From positions 1-64,000 of the forward strand of contig JANYCA010000012.1 in the NCBI GenBank assembly GCA_025360525.1: a stretch of 64,000 nucleotides of DNA. The letters are read 5' to 3'. Positions 9,568 to 20,283 of this stretch are shown in pieces. Each line of letters opens with the position of its first letter. Position 1 is the stretch's first letter. Source of the DNA: Chitinophagaceae bacterium (GTDB taxonomy: Bacteria > Bacteroidota > Bacteroidia > Chitinophagales > Chitinophagaceae). The translations under genes were made by a program, and so were the position numbers. The notes under the pieces were generated by a model. The model had not been told where the DNA came from. It did no database searches and saw only the letters and a program-made list of their open reading frames with translations.

Positions 9568-10299
9568 ATGGATAGAGTGGAAACGCTTTTGCAAAATCTA
9601 CAACAACAATTTAAAGACGGCGCAACTGTTGGTCAGTTAGTAGTTACAACGCAAATGTTGCAGCATGAATTGGCTCACCTGCAGCGCAATCAGCCCGTAA
9701 ATGGTAAAGAAGCCGTTGTAGTTTCAATGCCCAATCAAATAATACCAGCATTTAATTCATCCATTAAAGAGATTCCACTTCCTGAACCTGAAAAAACAGT
9801 AGAATTGTTGCAAATTGATGAGGCTGAAGTAGAAGCTGAACTGGAAGAAATAAAGCGCAATGCTTCGGCCATGCAAAAAATGAATATTCATAGCAAGCCA
9901 CACTTGCTTTTTGATCTTACAGATGAAGATATACCAACTTTAGCTCAACAAACACCCGTATTAACCCTCGAAATAAACCATGTAATTGCTATAGAAGCTA
10001 CTTCAGTAAATGACAATTTAAATACTCCCGTTACAGAATTAAGCCATAGGTTAACAGATGTGCCGGTAAAAGATTTAAAAAAGGCCATTGGTATCAACGA
10101 TCGTTATTTATATATCAACGAATTGTTTCGGGGAGATGAAGCTATGTATGAACGTAGTATTAAAACCATTAATAGTTTTGCTATTTGGCCAGAAGCTGAA
10201 TATTGGATACGCAGAGAATTAAAAACCAAATTGGGTTGGAAAGATGCCGAACCTACCGTAATGCAGTTTGATCAATTGGTTAAAAGACGTTTTTCCTGA
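9568..10299 (+). CDS. Conserved hypothetical protein
   Basis: 243-aa ORF; C-terminal [37 protein letters not shown] resembles a segment common in Bacteroidota hypothetical proteins. Confidence 0.75.
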   Translation: MDRVETLLQNLQQQFKDGATVGQLVVTTQMLQHELAHLQRNQPVNGKEAVVVSMPNQIIPAFNSSIKEIPLPEPEKTVELLQIDEAEVEAELEEIKRNASAMQKMNIHSKPHLLFDLTDEDIPTLAQQTPVLTLEINHVIAIEATSVNDNLNTPVTELSHRLTDVPVKDLKKAIGINDRYLYINELFRGDEAMYERSIKTINSFAIWPEAEYWIRRELKTKLGWKDAEPTVMQFDQLVKRRFS

Positions 10300-11576
10300 A
10301 TGTAGGCCATCACTTTTTTTGTTGCACCCGCATTTGAATACACATATTTTTTAGCTGCTTCGCTCTTTGCATGTAACAATACCGTATCTGCCCATAATTC
10401 ATCTAATACATTTTCTAATTCCAACGCATTGTTAATAGAAATACCTGCACCACAATCCACCAGTTCTACCGCCTCCGCAAATTTTTCATAAACCGGACCG
10501 TAAATTACCGGTTTACCATATACCGCAGGTTCCAGTACATTGTGAATACCATCTTCACCAAAACCACCACCGATATAGGTTATATGGGCATAATGGTACA
10601 ATTTAGAGAGCATGCCAATGTTATCGATAATCAGAACGTGACTGTTAGCCGGAAAGGCGTAAGTGGTATTGGTAGTTACCTTTTCAGTCGTCGGAGTTTG
10701 GCCACCAATCGTCTGTTCCTGCCCCTCCAATTCTGAATAAAAAACAGCTCCGGCAAATTCCTTCTTTACATCTTTTAAATTGGCTGCATCTACTTCATGC
10801 GGAGCAATAATAAATTTAATTTCCGGATGATTTCTTACATAATGTATCAGTTCTGCTTCATCATCTTCCCAGGTGCTTCCTGCAACAATTACCTTACTGT
10901 TGCCGCAGAATTTTTCTATTACAAACATGGGTTTAAAATGCGAAGCGATGGCTATCACCCTGTCAAACCTGGTATCGCCACTAATTTCTACCTTATCCCT
11001 TATTCCTGCCGTTAGCAACAATTCTTTAGAAGTTTTATTCTGCACAAAAATATGAGTAAAGCTTTGCAGCATTTTTCTCCATATTCCACCATACCATTTA
11101 AAAAAGGGCTGGCTTTGGCGAAATAAGCCCGACACCATTAAAACCGGAATGTTTTTCTTTTTAAGTTGGGTAAGATAAAAAAACCAAAACTCGTATTTTA
11201 CCCACAAAACCAGGCAAGGGTTTATAGCAGCTATCATTTTTTTTGCGTTGGTTTTACTATCCGTTGGCAGATAAAAAACATAATCTGCACCCTTATAATT
11301 TTTCATTATTTCGTACCCGGATGGAGAAAAAAAAGTAAGTACAATTTTGTAACGTGGAAATTGGATTTTAATATTTTCCAATAGCGGCCTTCCCTGCTCA
11401 AATTCGCCCAGGCTGGCGCAGTGCATCCATATTGTTGGTTGGGTATTATCGGTCAAAAAGGGGAAAGTTTTTCGTCCAGCTATCCATTGCCTTGCCTTGG
11501 GGCTTCCGAAGGCCACAAGCCTTACCCCAATGGAATAAGTATAAATAAAAAGCCGATATAAAAGATTGCCCGCCAT
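10272..11576 (-). CDS. waaA: 3-deoxy-D-manno-octulosonic acid (Kdo) transferase
   Basis: IWMHCASLGEFEQGRPLLENIK, VLTFFSPSGYE, SGDTRFDRV, YIGGGFGEDGIHNVLEPAVYGKPVIYGP. Confidence 0.93.
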   Translation of the reverse strand: MAGNLLYRLFIYTYSIGVRLVAFGSPKARQWIAGRKTFPFLTDNTQPTIWMHCASLGEFEQGRPLLENIKIQFPRYKIVLTFFSPSGYEIMKNYKGADYVFYLPTDSKTNAKKMIAAINPCLVLWVKYEFWFFYLTQLKKKNIPVLMVSGLFRQSQPFFKWYGGIWRKMLQSFTHIFVQNKTSKELLLTAGIRDKVEISGDTRFDRVIAIASHFKPMFVIEKFCGNSKVIVAGSTWEDDEAELIHYVRNHPEIKFIIAPHEVDAANLKDVKKEFAGAVFYSELEGQEQTIGGQTPTTEKVTTNTTYAFPANSHVLIIDNIGMLSKLYHYAHITYIGGGFGEDGIHNVLEPAVYGKPVIYGPVYEKFAEAVELVDCGAGISINNALELENVLDELWADTVLLHAKSEAAKKYVYSNAGATKKVMAYIQEKRLLTN

Positions 11577-11634
11577 AATTAATGGAACAAATCTACAGGC
11601 TATTTATCAATCATCCTCTTAGCCCAACTGAAAG

Positions 11635-11664
11635 TTGCTGCTAACCTCCTAATTACTATCTTTG
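11635..11664 (+). promoter_or_regulatory. Bacteroidota-type promoter (TTG-N19-TATCTTTG) upstream of the nucleotide-sugar cluster
   Basis: TTGC at 11635-11638 and TATCTTTG at 11657-11664, ~20 nt upstream of ATG 11685. Confidence 0.5.
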
Positions 11665-11684
11665 CTCGCATTAAAAATAAGAAC

Positions 11685-12812
11685 ATGAAGCCATTGCAAA
11701 TGGTTGATACCAAATCTCAGTACCTTAAAATAAAGCCTGCCATTGATGATGCTGTAATAGAGGTATTAAACAGTGCTATGTATATTGGGGGACCAGCAGT
11801 AAATGAATTTGCGGAAAATCTTGCAGCCTATCACAAGATAAACCATGTAGTTACCTGCGCAAACGGTACGGATGCACTTCAAATTGCCATGATGGCCCTA
11901 GGTTTGCAACCAGGCGATGAAATTATCACTCCATCTTTTACTTATATAGCAACTGTGGAAACGGCTGCGTTATTGCACCTTAAGCCGGTATTTGTAGAGG
12001 TTGACTCTAAAACATTTTGTATTGATGTGGCCGCTATTGAAAAAGCTATTACGCCTAAAACAAAAGCGATAGTTCCTGTTCATCTATATGGCCATGCGGC
12101 CGATATGGAAAAAATTATGGTCATTGCAAAGGCGCATAATTTATATGTAATTGAAGATAATGCACAAGGTATTGGCTGCGATTATACCTTTAGTGATGGC
12201 ACGGTAAAAAAAACAGGTACTATCGGGGACATTGGTTGTACCTCTTTTTACCCTTCAAAAAATTTGGGCGCCTATGGTGATGGTGGCGCAATATTCACCA
12301 ATGATGAAGCGTTAGCTAAGAAGTTAAAAATGATTGCCTCACATGGTCAAAGCAGGCGGTATTACCATGATGTGGTAGGTTGTAACTCCAGGTTAGATAC
12401 TATACAGGCAGCTATTTTAAATATAAAACTAAAGCATCTTGACGAATACATAATTGCACGCAGAAAAGCCGCCGCTTATTATGATAATGCATTTGCCAAC
12501 CAGGCAAAAATTACCACTCCATTCAGTGCTGCTTATAACAGCCATGTTTTTCATCAATACACTTTAGTGTTAAATGAAGTAGACAGAGATGGGTTAAACG
12601 CTTTTCTTGCCAAAGAAGGAGTGCCGTCAATGATTTATTACCCGGTGCCTTGCCACAAACAAAAAATGTTTGATGCATTTGGTGGCAACAGCTTTCATTT
12701 GCCAGTTACAGATTGGCTTACCGAGCGGGTAATTTCGTTGCCAATTCATACAGAACTGGAAGACGAACAGCTGGAATTTATAGTGTCGAAAGTTTTATCA
12801 TTCATTCAATAA
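11685..12812 (+). CDS. DegT/DnrJ/EryC1/StrS-family PLP-dependent sugar aminotransferase
   Basis: CANGTDALQIAMMALGLQPGDEIITPSFTYIATVE, VIEDNAQGIG, TSFYPSKNLGAYGDGGAIFTND (PLP lysine), NSRLDTIQAAIL. Confidence 0.93.
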   Translation: MKPLQMVDTKSQYLKIKPAIDDAVIEVLNSAMYIGGPAVNEFAENLAAYHKINHVVTCANGTDALQIAMMALGLQPGDEIITPSFTYIATVETAALLHLKPVFVEVDSKTFCIDVAAIEKAITPKTKAIVPVHLYGHAADMEKIMVIAKAHNLYVIEDNAQGIGCDYTFSDGTVKKTGTIGDIGCTSFYPSKNLGAYGDGGAIFTNDEALAKKLKMIASHGQSRRYYHDVVGCNSRLDTIQAAILNIKLKHLDEYIIARRKAAAYYDNAFANQAKITTPFSAAYNSHVFHQYTLVLNEVDRDGLNAFLAKEGVPSMIYYPVPCHKQKMFDAFGGNSFHLPVTDWLTERVISLPIHTELEDEQLEFIVSKVLSFIQ

Positions 12813-12830
12813 TTATCAACAATTTAAATT

Positions 12831-14150
12831 ATGAAAATTGCAGTAATTGGAACAGGATATGTAGGCTTAGTAAGTGGAACCTGTTTTGCAGAAACAGGCA
12901 ACCAGGTAACTTGTGTGGATATTGATAAAAAAAAGATTGAAAAATTAAGTTCAGGAGAAATTACCATATTTGAACCCGGATTGGAGAAACTGTTTTTACG
13001 CAATCAAAAAGAAGACCGTCTCCGCTTTACAACTTCATTGGAAGAAGGTATTGAAGGAGCAGAAATAATTTTTCTTGCCTTGCCCACACCTCCCGGTGAA
13101 GATGGCAGCGCAGATTTGAAATATATTTTGGGTGTAGCAGAAGATCTTGGGAAAATTATCAAAGAATACAAAGTAATTGTAGATAAAAGTACCGTTCCGG
13201 TGGGCACTGCCGATAAAGTACAAGCGGCCATTGCAAAAAATGCAACGGTAGAATTTGATGTAGTAAGTAATCCCGAATTTTTAAGGGAAGGAGTAGCTGT
13301 AGAAGATTTCATGAAACCTAACAGGGTTGTAATTGGTACTACTTCTGAAAGAGCAAAAAAATTAATGAACGATTTGTATGCGCCCTTTGTTCGCCAGGGA
13401 AATCCCTTAATCTTCATGGATAAAAGAAGCGCTGAGCTTACTAAATATGCTGCAAACTCTTTCCTAGCAACTAAAATCACCTTCATGAATGAAATTGCCA
13501 ATTTGTGCGAACTATTGGATGCAGATGTGGATATGGTAAGAAGAGGAATGGGTACAGATGAAAGAATTGGAAGAAGATTTTTATTTCCTGGCATTGGCTA
13601 TGGCGGCAGTTGCTTTCCGAAAGATGTACAGGCACTTGCAAAATCATCAACAGAGGTTAAGTACGAATTTAAAATACTGGACGCCGTAATGGATGTGAAT
13701 GAAAAACAAAAATTACATTTAATGCCCTTTATAAAATCGTATTTCAACAATGATCTTAAAGGTAAAAAAATCGCTATCTGGGGCCTTGCATTTAAACCAA
13801 ATACAGATGACATAAGAGAAGCACCTGCTTTATACATGATTGAAGAATTATTAGCCGCTGGTGCTACTGTAGCTACCTTTGACCCCGAAGCAATGAAGAA
13901 TGTAAAAAAACTTCTTGGCGATGCAGTCACTTTTGCAGACAGTCAATATGATACATTAAAGGATGCAGATGCGCTGGTGATCGCAACGGAATGGAGTGAA
14001 TTTAGAACGCCGGATTTTCAAAAAATATCTTCCATGCTCAAAAACAAAGCAATTTTTGACGGCAGAAATTTATTTGACCTGGTACAACTGGAGGATTTAG
14101 GGTACCATTACGTTAGCATTGGAAGACGTGTAGTAACACAACAAACTTAA
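12831..14150 (+). CDS. ugd: UDP-glucose 6-dehydrogenase
   Basis: [80 protein letters not shown]. Confidence 0.94.
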   Translation: MKIAVIGTGYVGLVSGTCFAETGNQVTCVDIDKKKIEKLSSGEITIFEPGLEKLFLRNQKEDRLRFTTSLEEGIEGAEIIFLALPTPPGEDGSADLKYILGVAEDLGKIIKEYKVIVDKSTVPVGTADKVQAAIAKNATVEFDVVSNPEFLREGVAVEDFMKPNRVVIGTTSERAKKLMNDLYAPFVRQGNPLIFMDKRSAELTKYAANSFLATKITFMNEIANLCELLDADVDMVRRGMGTDERIGRRFLFPGIGYGGSCFPKDVQALAKSSTEVKYEFKILDAVMDVNEKQKLHLMPFIKSYFNNDLKGKKIAIWGLAFKPNTDDIREAPALYMIEELLAAGATVATFDPEAMKNVKKLLGDAVTFADSQYDTLKDADALVIATEWSEFRTPDFQKISSMLKNKAIFDGRNLFDLVQLEDLGYHYVSIGRRVVTQQT

Positions 14151-14239
14151 GTTTTTTAATAAATTTAGTTATTGAAAGGTTAAGCACAAGGCTCAAAATC
14201 ATTCTAACACAAAAATTCGTAACTTTTCAACAAGTAACA

Positions 14240-15250
14240 ATGCCCACAAAACGCATATTAATTACCGGAGCTGCTGGCTTTTTAGGTTCGCATCTTTGCG
14301 ACCGTTTTATTAAAGAAGGCTACCAGGTGGTTGGTATGGATAATCTCATTACAGGCGATCTCAAAAATATTGAGCACCTGTTTAAATTAAAAGAATTTGA
14401 ATTTTACCATCACAACGTTTCTACTTTTATTCATGTAGCTGGTAAACTGGATTATATTTTAAATTTTGCTTCACCTGCAAGCCCGATTGATTATCTTAAA
14501 ATACCAATTCAAACTTTAAAAGTTGGATCCTTAGGTACGCATAATTGCCTGGGACTGGCATTTGCAAAAAAAGCCAGGATATTGGTTGCAAGTACTAGCG
14601 AAGTCTATGGAGATCCTACAGTACATCCGCAAAATGAAGAATACTGGGGCAACGTAAATCCGGTAGGACCAAGGGGCGTTTATGATGAGGCCAAACGTTT
14701 TCAGGAAGCAATGACAATGGCCTACCATACGTTTCACGGTTTAGAAACAAGGATTGTAAGAATATTTAATACTTATGGCCCCAGAATGAGGCTAAATGAT
14801 GGAAGAGCATTACCTGCTTTCATTGGCCAGGCATTACGTGGTGAAGACCTTACTGTTTTTGGAGATGGCAGTCAGACCCGAAGTTTCTGTTATGTAGATG
14901 ATTTGGTAGAAGGTATTTATCGTTTGCTATTAAGCGATTATGCACAACCAGTTAATATTGGTAACCCGGATGAAATTTCTTTGAAAGATTTTGCAGAAGA
15001 AATTATTAAGCTTACCGGAACTAATCAAAAGATTGTATACAAACCACTGCCAACTGATGACCCTAAACAACGGCAACCTGATATTACAAAAGCAAAAGAA
15101 ATATTAGGTTGGGAACCTAAAGTTAGTAGGGAAGAAGGGCTAAAAATAACATACGAATATTTTAAAGCTTTGCCCAAGAAAGATTTACATAAATTACCAA
15201 TAGAATTTATTTCAAGAAATAAAGAATTAAAAACCAGCAGCCCCTTGTAA
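14240..15250 (+). CDS. UDP-glucuronate decarboxylase (UDP-xylose synthase)-like SDR
   Basis: [103 protein letters not shown]. Confidence 0.9.
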   Translation: MPTKRILITGAAGFLGSHLCDRFIKEGYQVVGMDNLITGDLKNIEHLFKLKEFEFYHHNVSTFIHVAGKLDYILNFASPASPIDYLKIPIQTLKVGSLGTHNCLGLAFAKKARILVASTSEVYGDPTVHPQNEEYWGNVNPVGPRGVYDEAKRFQEAMTMAYHTFHGLETRIVRIFNTYGPRMRLNDGRALPAFIGQALRGEDLTVFGDGSQTRSFCYVDDLVEGIYRLLLSDYAQPVNIGNPDEISLKDFAEEIIKLTGTNQKIVYKPLPTDDPKQRQPDITKAKEILGWEPKVSREEGLKITYEYFKALPKKDLHKLPIEFISRNKELKTSSPL

Positions 15251-15267
15251 GGGCTCTCGTTTTTTTA
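15239..15267 (+). terminator. Intrinsic terminator after the UDP-glucuronate decarboxylase gene
   Basis: AGCCCcttgtaaGGGCTctcgTTTTTTT. Confidence 0.6.
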
Positions 15268-15326
15268 AATATTTACTACCATATAGCTCGTAATTCCATA
15301 AAACTGCTTAAACCCACATAAACCTT

Positions 15327-16616
15327 ATGTACCAGGAATTAATAGAAAAGAAAAATAAGCTCGCCGTAATTGGGTTGGGTTACGTTGGACTTCCAATAGC
15401 ACTCGAATTTGCAAAGCATACCAAGGTAATAGGTTTTGACATCAATGCAAAAAGGGTGGAGATGATGCAGAACAGCATTGACCCAAGCCAGGAACTTGAA
15501 AAAGAAGCATTTAATGGGTGCGATATTGAATTTACAAACGACCTGGAAGTTTTAAAACAAGCCAACTTCTTTATTGTAGCGGTGCCTACCCCGGTAGATA
15601 AGCACAATGTGCCTGATTTAATTCCGGTGCAAAGAGCCAGCGAAACCATCGGAAAAGTGATAAAGAAAGGTGATTATGTAGTTTTTGAAAGCACGGTTTA
15701 CCCGGGTTGTACCGAAGAGGACTGCTTACCAATTATTGAGAAATTATCAGGCTTAAAAAATATAATTGATTTTAAAACCGGGTATTCGCCCGAAAGAATT
15801 AACCCGGGCGATAAAGAACATACCCTGGCTAAAATAATAAAAGTAGTAAGTGGCTGCGATGCAGAATCTTTGGATGTAATAGCCAAAGTATATGAACTGG
15901 TAGTAACGGCAGGTGTACATAGAGCATCCAGTATTAAAGTGGCGGAAGCGGCAAAAATTATTGAGAACACCCAGCGTGACCTCAATATTGCATTGATGAA
16001 TGAACTATCCATCATTTTCGATAAAATGAACATTAACACCTTTGAAGTGCTGGAAGCTGCCGGAACCAAATGGAACTTTCTTAAATTTAAACCCGGCCTG
16101 GTCGGTGGCCATTGTATTGGAGTAGATCCTTATTATTTAACCTACAAATCAAAACAAATGGGTTATGATAGCCAGGTAATTTTAGCTGGCAGGGTTATTA
16201 ACGATGGCATGGCAGGCCACATAGCAAAAAAAGTTTTGCAGCACATTATTGTTAACAATGGTAATGTAAAAGATGCCAGGGTATTAGTGATGGGCGCCAC
16301 TTTTAAAGAAAATGTGAGTGACATCCGCAACAGTAAAGTAGCTGATGTTGTGAAGGAGTTACAGTCTTTTGCCCTAAACGTTCATGTAACAGACCCCCAT
16401 GCAGATAGTGATGAATTGATGCATGAATATGGGTTTGGACTTACTAACGAAATCCGGAACGATTACGAAGCCGTCATAATAACGGTACCGCATAAGGCCT
16501 ATATGTTATTGGATGAGGATTATTTTGAAGGTATCACCAAAAAAATGGCAATAATTGCCGACTTGAAAGGTACCTACAGAAACGTAATTAAAAACAGGTA
16601 TTATTGGAGTTTGTAA
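15327..16616 (+). CDS. Nucleotide-sugar dehydrogenase (UDP-N-acetylhexosamine 6-dehydrogenase, TviB/WbpO-like)
   Basis: KLAVIGLGYVGLPIALEFAKHTKVIGFDIN, AVPTPVDKHNVPDL, GYSPERINPGDKEH, FKPGLVGGHCIGVDPYYLTYKS, MGATFKENVSDIRNSK. Confidence 0.9.
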   Translation: MYQELIEKKNKLAVIGLGYVGLPIALEFAKHTKVIGFDINAKRVEMMQNSIDPSQELEKEAFNGCDIEFTNDLEVLKQANFFIVAVPTPVDKHNVPDLIPVQRASETIGKVIKKGDYVVFESTVYPGCTEEDCLPIIEKLSGLKNIIDFKTGYSPERINPGDKEHTLAKIIKVVSGCDAESLDVIAKVYELVVTAGVHRASSIKVAEAAKIIENTQRDLNIALMNELSIIFDKMNINTFEVLEAAGTKWNFLKFKPGLVGGHCIGVDPYYLTYKSKQMGYDSQVILAGRVINDGMAGHIAKKVLQHIIVNNGNVKDARVLVMGATFKENVSDIRNSKVADVVKELQSFALNVHVTDPHADSDELMHEYGFGLTNEIRNDYEAVIITVPHKAYMLLDEDYFEGITKKMAIIADLKGTYRNVIKNRYYWSL

Positions 16617-16729
16617 AATCTGAATAGGTATGTGCTGAAAAACCATAACACGGTGGCCGACCTAATTGATTGGAGCATGTAAAAAGCCGAATTTTATTTC
16701 AACGGCAAAAATAATTAAGAAGACAGAGC

Positions 16730-17716
16730 ATGAGCAACCAATTTCACACAAAAAATTTAAGTAACAGTAATTTTTTAATTACTGGTGGTGCCGGGTTTAT
16801 AGGTAGCCATATTGCCGAATACCTGCTCCAAAACAAAGCAAAAAAAGTTCGGGTGCTGGATAATATGGCCAATGGCAAACAAAGCAATCTGGATGTTTTA
16901 CAGCAATACAACAATTTTGAATTTATTGAAGGCGATATCAGGAATGCCGAAACCTGTCAGCAGGCTTGCAATGAGATGGATTATGTAAGTCACCAGGCTG
17001 CACTGGGTTCTGTGCCACGCTCTATTAAAGAGCCTGTTTATTTTAGCGATGTAAACGTGGGGGGCTTTGTAAACATGCTTAAAGCTTCTGTTGATAATAA
17101 CATCAAACAATTTGTGTACGCTTCGTCCTCCTCTGTTTATGGCGATGATCCTACTTTACCTAAAGTGGAAAGCAGAATTGGTAATTGCTTATCCCCCTAT
17201 GCAGCCACAAAAAAAACAAATGAGTTATACGCACAAATATTTGCTGACGTTTATGGCATGAAACTGATGGGCTTTCGATACTTTAATATTTTTGGACCAA
17301 GGCAGGATCCCGATGGGGCTTATGCAGCCGTGATACCACTTTTTGTAAAAGGAATTATGAAAAGATTGCCGGTGTATATTAACGGTGATGGTGAACAAAC
17401 AAGAGATTTTACTTTTGTAGACAATGCTGTGCAGGTAAATATAAAAGGGATGTTAACAGATAATCCTGAGGCCTTAAAGCAAGTGTACAATATAGCCATT
17501 GGCGAAAATTTTTCAGTGAATTATTTATACAACCAGGTAAGGAAAGCCCTTGAAAGTGACTTTGAAGCAACCTACCGGGAACCAAGGGCAGGAGACATCA
17601 GGAATTCATTGGCCGATATTTCATTGGCGCAAAAATTATTGTGTTATCAGCCAACGAAAAAATTTGAGGAAGGATTAAAAGAAACCATCAACTTTTTTAA
17701 AGCTACCTACGCTTAG
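16730..17716 (+). CDS. NAD-dependent epimerase (UDP-N-acetylhexosamine C4-epimerase, WbpP/TviC-like)
   Basis: NFLITGGAGFIGSHIAEYLL, HQAALGSVPRSIKEP, ASSSSVYGDDPTLPKVE, YAATKKTNELYA, GPRQDPDGAYAAVIPLFV. Confidence 0.9.
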   Translation: MSNQFHTKNLSNSNFLITGGAGFIGSHIAEYLLQNKAKKVRVLDNMANGKQSNLDVLQQYNNFEFIEGDIRNAETCQQACNEMDYVSHQAALGSVPRSIKEPVYFSDVNVGGFVNMLKASVDNNIKQFVYASSSSVYGDDPTLPKVESRIGNCLSPYAATKKTNELYAQIFADVYGMKLMGFRYFNIFGPRQDPDGAYAAVIPLFVKGIMKRLPVYINGDGEQTRDFTFVDNAVQVNIKGMLTDNPEALKQVYNIAIGENFSVNYLYNQVRKALESDFEATYREPRAGDIRNSLADISLAQKLLCYQPTKKFEEGLKETINFFKATYA

Positions 17717-17768
17717 TATTCAGGCTTCCAAAAATAGAGTCTACCATTTAAAAACATCAACTAAAAAC

Positions 17769-18329
17769 ATGCCTTTTACTACAACAGCATTCCCCGGATT
17801 ATTGATTTATGAACCCAACGTTTTTGAAGACAGCCGAGGCTATTTTTTTGAAAGCTATAATGAAAATGCTTTTTTGGCCGGCGGTGTGGCAATAAAATTT
17901 GTACAGGACAACCAGGCAAAATCCTGCTACGGTGTTATCCGTGGTTTACATTTTCAACTTGCCCCTCATGCACAAACTAAATTGATAAGAGCATTATCCG
18001 GGAGCATATTGGATGTAGTGGTAGATATCAGGCATGGTTCACCTACTTATGGCAAAGTATTTTCACTGGAATTGACTGCCGAAAACAAAAAGCAGTTACT
18101 GGTTCCAAAAGGTTTTGCGCATGGATATTCTGTATTAAGCGATACTGCAGAAGTGTTGTATAAGTGCGATGCATTTTATCACAAGCAAAGTGAGGGCGGC
18201 ATTTCATTCAACGACCCGGCGTTAAATATTGACTGGCAAATACCTGCTGGTAAGGCTATTGTAGCAGAAAAAGATTTGGGACTTCCGGGGATAGAAAATC
18301 ATACCAATAATTTCATTTTTACACTTTAA
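17769..18329 (+). CDS. rfbC: dTDP-4-dehydrorhamnose 3,5-epimerase
   Basis: GLLIYEPNVFEDSRGYFFESYNENAF, FVQDNQAKSCYGVIRGLHFQLAPHAQTKL, LDVVVDIRHGSPTYG, PKGFAHGY. Confidence 0.95.
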   Translation: MPFTTTAFPGLLIYEPNVFEDSRGYFFESYNENAFLAGGVAIKFVQDNQAKSCYGVIRGLHFQLAPHAQTKLIRALSGSILDVVVDIRHGSPTYGKVFSLELTAENKKQLLVPKGFAHGYSVLSDTAEVLYKCDAFYHKQSEGGISFNDPALNIDWQIPAGKAIVAEKDLGLPGIENHTNNFIFTL

Positions 18330-18410
18330 TAAAATTTATTGTTGGTTTGATTTTTTGATTTTTTTGTATAATAATAAGATCATTTTAAGGAATAAAAACT
18401 TGTAAAATCC

Positions 18411-19292
18411 GTGACAAATAAAACAATTTTAGTAACCGGGGCCAATGGCCAATTGGGCCGGGAAATGCAGGTAATTGCAACAACATTTCCGGCATATAAT
18501 TTTTTATTTGTCACCAGAGAAGCATTACCAATTGATAATATTGCTGCGGTAAAATCCTATTTCGCTATACATCCCATTACCATTTGTGTAAACTGTGCTG
18601 CCTATACTGCTGTTGATAAAGCAGAAACTGAAATTGAAAAAGCCAATGCTGTTAATGGTACTGCAGTTGGTAACCTTGCTGCGCTTTGCAAACAATACAA
18701 CGCCGCTTTTATTCACATCTCTACCGATTATGTATTTGATGGAACCGCTACTTCACCCTATCAAACGGATCATCCGGTAAGTCCGGTAAATGCCTATGGT
18801 GCTTCTAAATTATTGGGCGAACAAATGGCACTTAAAAACAACCCAGGCTCAGTTATTATACGAACCTCCTGGGTGTATTCTTCCTTTGGCAACAACTTTG
18901 TAAAAACAATGCTTCGGTTAATGAAAGAAAGGTACAGCCTGAATGTAGTGGCCGACCAGGTAGGTTGCCCCACCTATGCTGCAGATTTGGCAAGTGTCAT
19001 CATGCAAATAATTGAACACCCTTCAACCACATACAACAATTTTCAACCACATTCAACAATTTATCATTACTCCAATAAGGGCGCTATCAACTGGCACCAG
19101 TTTGCGGTTGCCGTCAAAGAATTTAGTGGAAGTAATTGTGTGGTTAATCCAATACCATCCTCTCAATACCCCACCCCGGCAAAGCGACCGGGCTACTCAG
19201 TTATGGATACCTCCAAAATTGAAGAAACATTTAATATCGTTATACCGGAATGGAGAGAGAGCCTGCAAAAGTGCATGGCAATTTTAGGCTAA
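18411..19292 (+). CDS. rfbD: dTDP-4-dehydrorhamnose reductase (GTG start)
   Basis: ILVTGANGQLGREMQVIA, CVNCAAYTAVDKAETE, HISTDYVFDGTATSPYQTD, NAYGASKLLGEQM, IIRTSWVYSSFGNNFVKTM. Confidence 0.95.
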   Translation: MTNKTILVTGANGQLGREMQVIATTFPAYNFLFVTREALPIDNIAAVKSYFAIHPITICVNCAAYTAVDKAETEIEKANAVNGTAVGNLAALCKQYNAAFIHISTDYVFDGTATSPYQTDHPVSPVNAYGASKLLGEQMALKNNPGSVIIRTSWVYSSFGNNFVKTMLRLMKERYSLNVVADQVGCPTYAADLASVIMQIIEHPSTTYNNFQPHSTIYHYSNKGAINWHQFAVAVKEFSGSNCVVNPIPSSQYPTPAKRPGYSVMDTSKIEETFNIVIPEWRESLQKCMAILG

Positions 19293-19402
19293 TACAAATA
19301 AGCTGTAATACTATTTTTCTCCAAAATTTATGATAAAGTATTCCCGAAAAAATAAGCTGATTTTCAATTAAAAAAAATAATTTTTTACTATCGAATTGTA
19401 TT

Positions 19403-20209
19403 CTAATTACCAACGCCCTGCTCTTTATTCCTCACATACACCAGCTTAATATTTTTCTTCTCTGTTTCTCTCTTATCTATTTCAAATTGAGGTAAAGAGT
19501 TAATTAAGGAGGTAAGTTTTTGAAATCCAAAATTTCGTGGATCAAAGTTGGGTTGCTTTTTCATTAACAAGCCGCCTACTTCGCCCAAAAATGCCCAGCC
19601 ATTTTCATCGGCAAGGTCATCGATAGAAGCAGAGATGAGGTGAATGGTACTTTTATTGATTTTATCAATCGATGCTTTTGCAGCTGCCTTTACTTTAACG
19701 GGTGTTCCCGGTGCATCGGGCACTTCAGCGGAATCTGTACTATCTGTAGTTTCGCTATCTGCCGCTGCAGTTGCAATTACCTCGATGTATATAAATTTAT
19801 CGCAGGCAACTATAAATGGATTGGGCGTTTTTTTTTGTCCAATGCCAAATACTTTCATGCCGGCTTCTCTTAATCTTGTGGCAAGCCTGGTAAAATCACT
19901 ATCGCTCGAAATAATACAGAACCCATCTACCTTACCGGAATACAGTATGTCCATTGCATCAATAATTAAAGCGCTGTCGCTTGAGTTTTTTCCGGATGTA
20001 TAACTATACTGTTGTATGGGGGTGATGGCATTTTCGAGCAACACTTTTTTCCAGCCGCCTACGGTTGGCTTTGTCCAGTCTGCATAAATTCTTTTAAAGG
20101 TGGGAGTGCCATATTTTGCAATTTCTTCCATCATTCCCTTTACGTTGCTGTAAGGCACATTGTCGGCATCTATCAATACAGCCAGGCGAATATCAGTTTG
20201 TATGTTCAT
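19403..20209 (-). CDS. NYN (LabA/DUF88-like) nuclease-domain protein with probable C-terminal OST-HTH/LOTUS domain
   Basis: LAVLIDADNVPYSNVKGMMEEIAKYG, DSALIIDAMDILYSGKVDGFCIISSDSDFTRLATRLREAGMKVFGIG; C-terminal WAFLGEVGGLLMKKQPNFDPRNFGFQKLTSLI. Confidence 0.88.
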   Translation of the reverse strand: MNIQTDIRLAVLIDADNVPYSNVKGMMEEIAKYGTPTFKRIYADWTKPTVGGWKKVLLENAITPIQQYSYTSGKNSSDSALIIDAMDILYSGKVDGFCIISSDSDFTRLATRLREAGMKVFGIGQKKTPNPFIVACDKFIYIEVIATAAADSETTDSTDSAEVPDAPGTPVKVKAAAKASIDKINKSTIHLISASIDDLADENGWAFLGEVGGLLMKKQPNFDPRNFGFQKLTSLINSLPQFEIDKRETEKKNIKLVYVRNKEQGVGN

Positions 20210-20283
20210 ATTACAAAGTAACTATTTTATTGGTGTAGCTGTGTCTGCCATTTGAAGAACTGCCGGAAAAAATTTCAATAGCT

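Noticed and set aside
9284-9640. 118-aa plus-strand ORF
   Set aside because: Mostly antisense to tdk and overlaps the better supported 9568..10299 gene.
13004-13594. 196-aa minus-strand ORF
   Set aside because: Fully antisense to ugd, which has clear family motifs; likely a codon-bias artefact.
15698-16069. 123-aa minus-strand ORF
   Set aside because: Antisense to the nucleotide-sugar dehydrogenase; no recognisable motif.
16617-16729. Possible partial duplication of the dehydrogenase 3' end (ATTGGAGTTTGTAA vs ATTGGAGCATGTAA)
   Set aside because: Only ~14-20 nt similarity; may be chance in AT-rich sequence.
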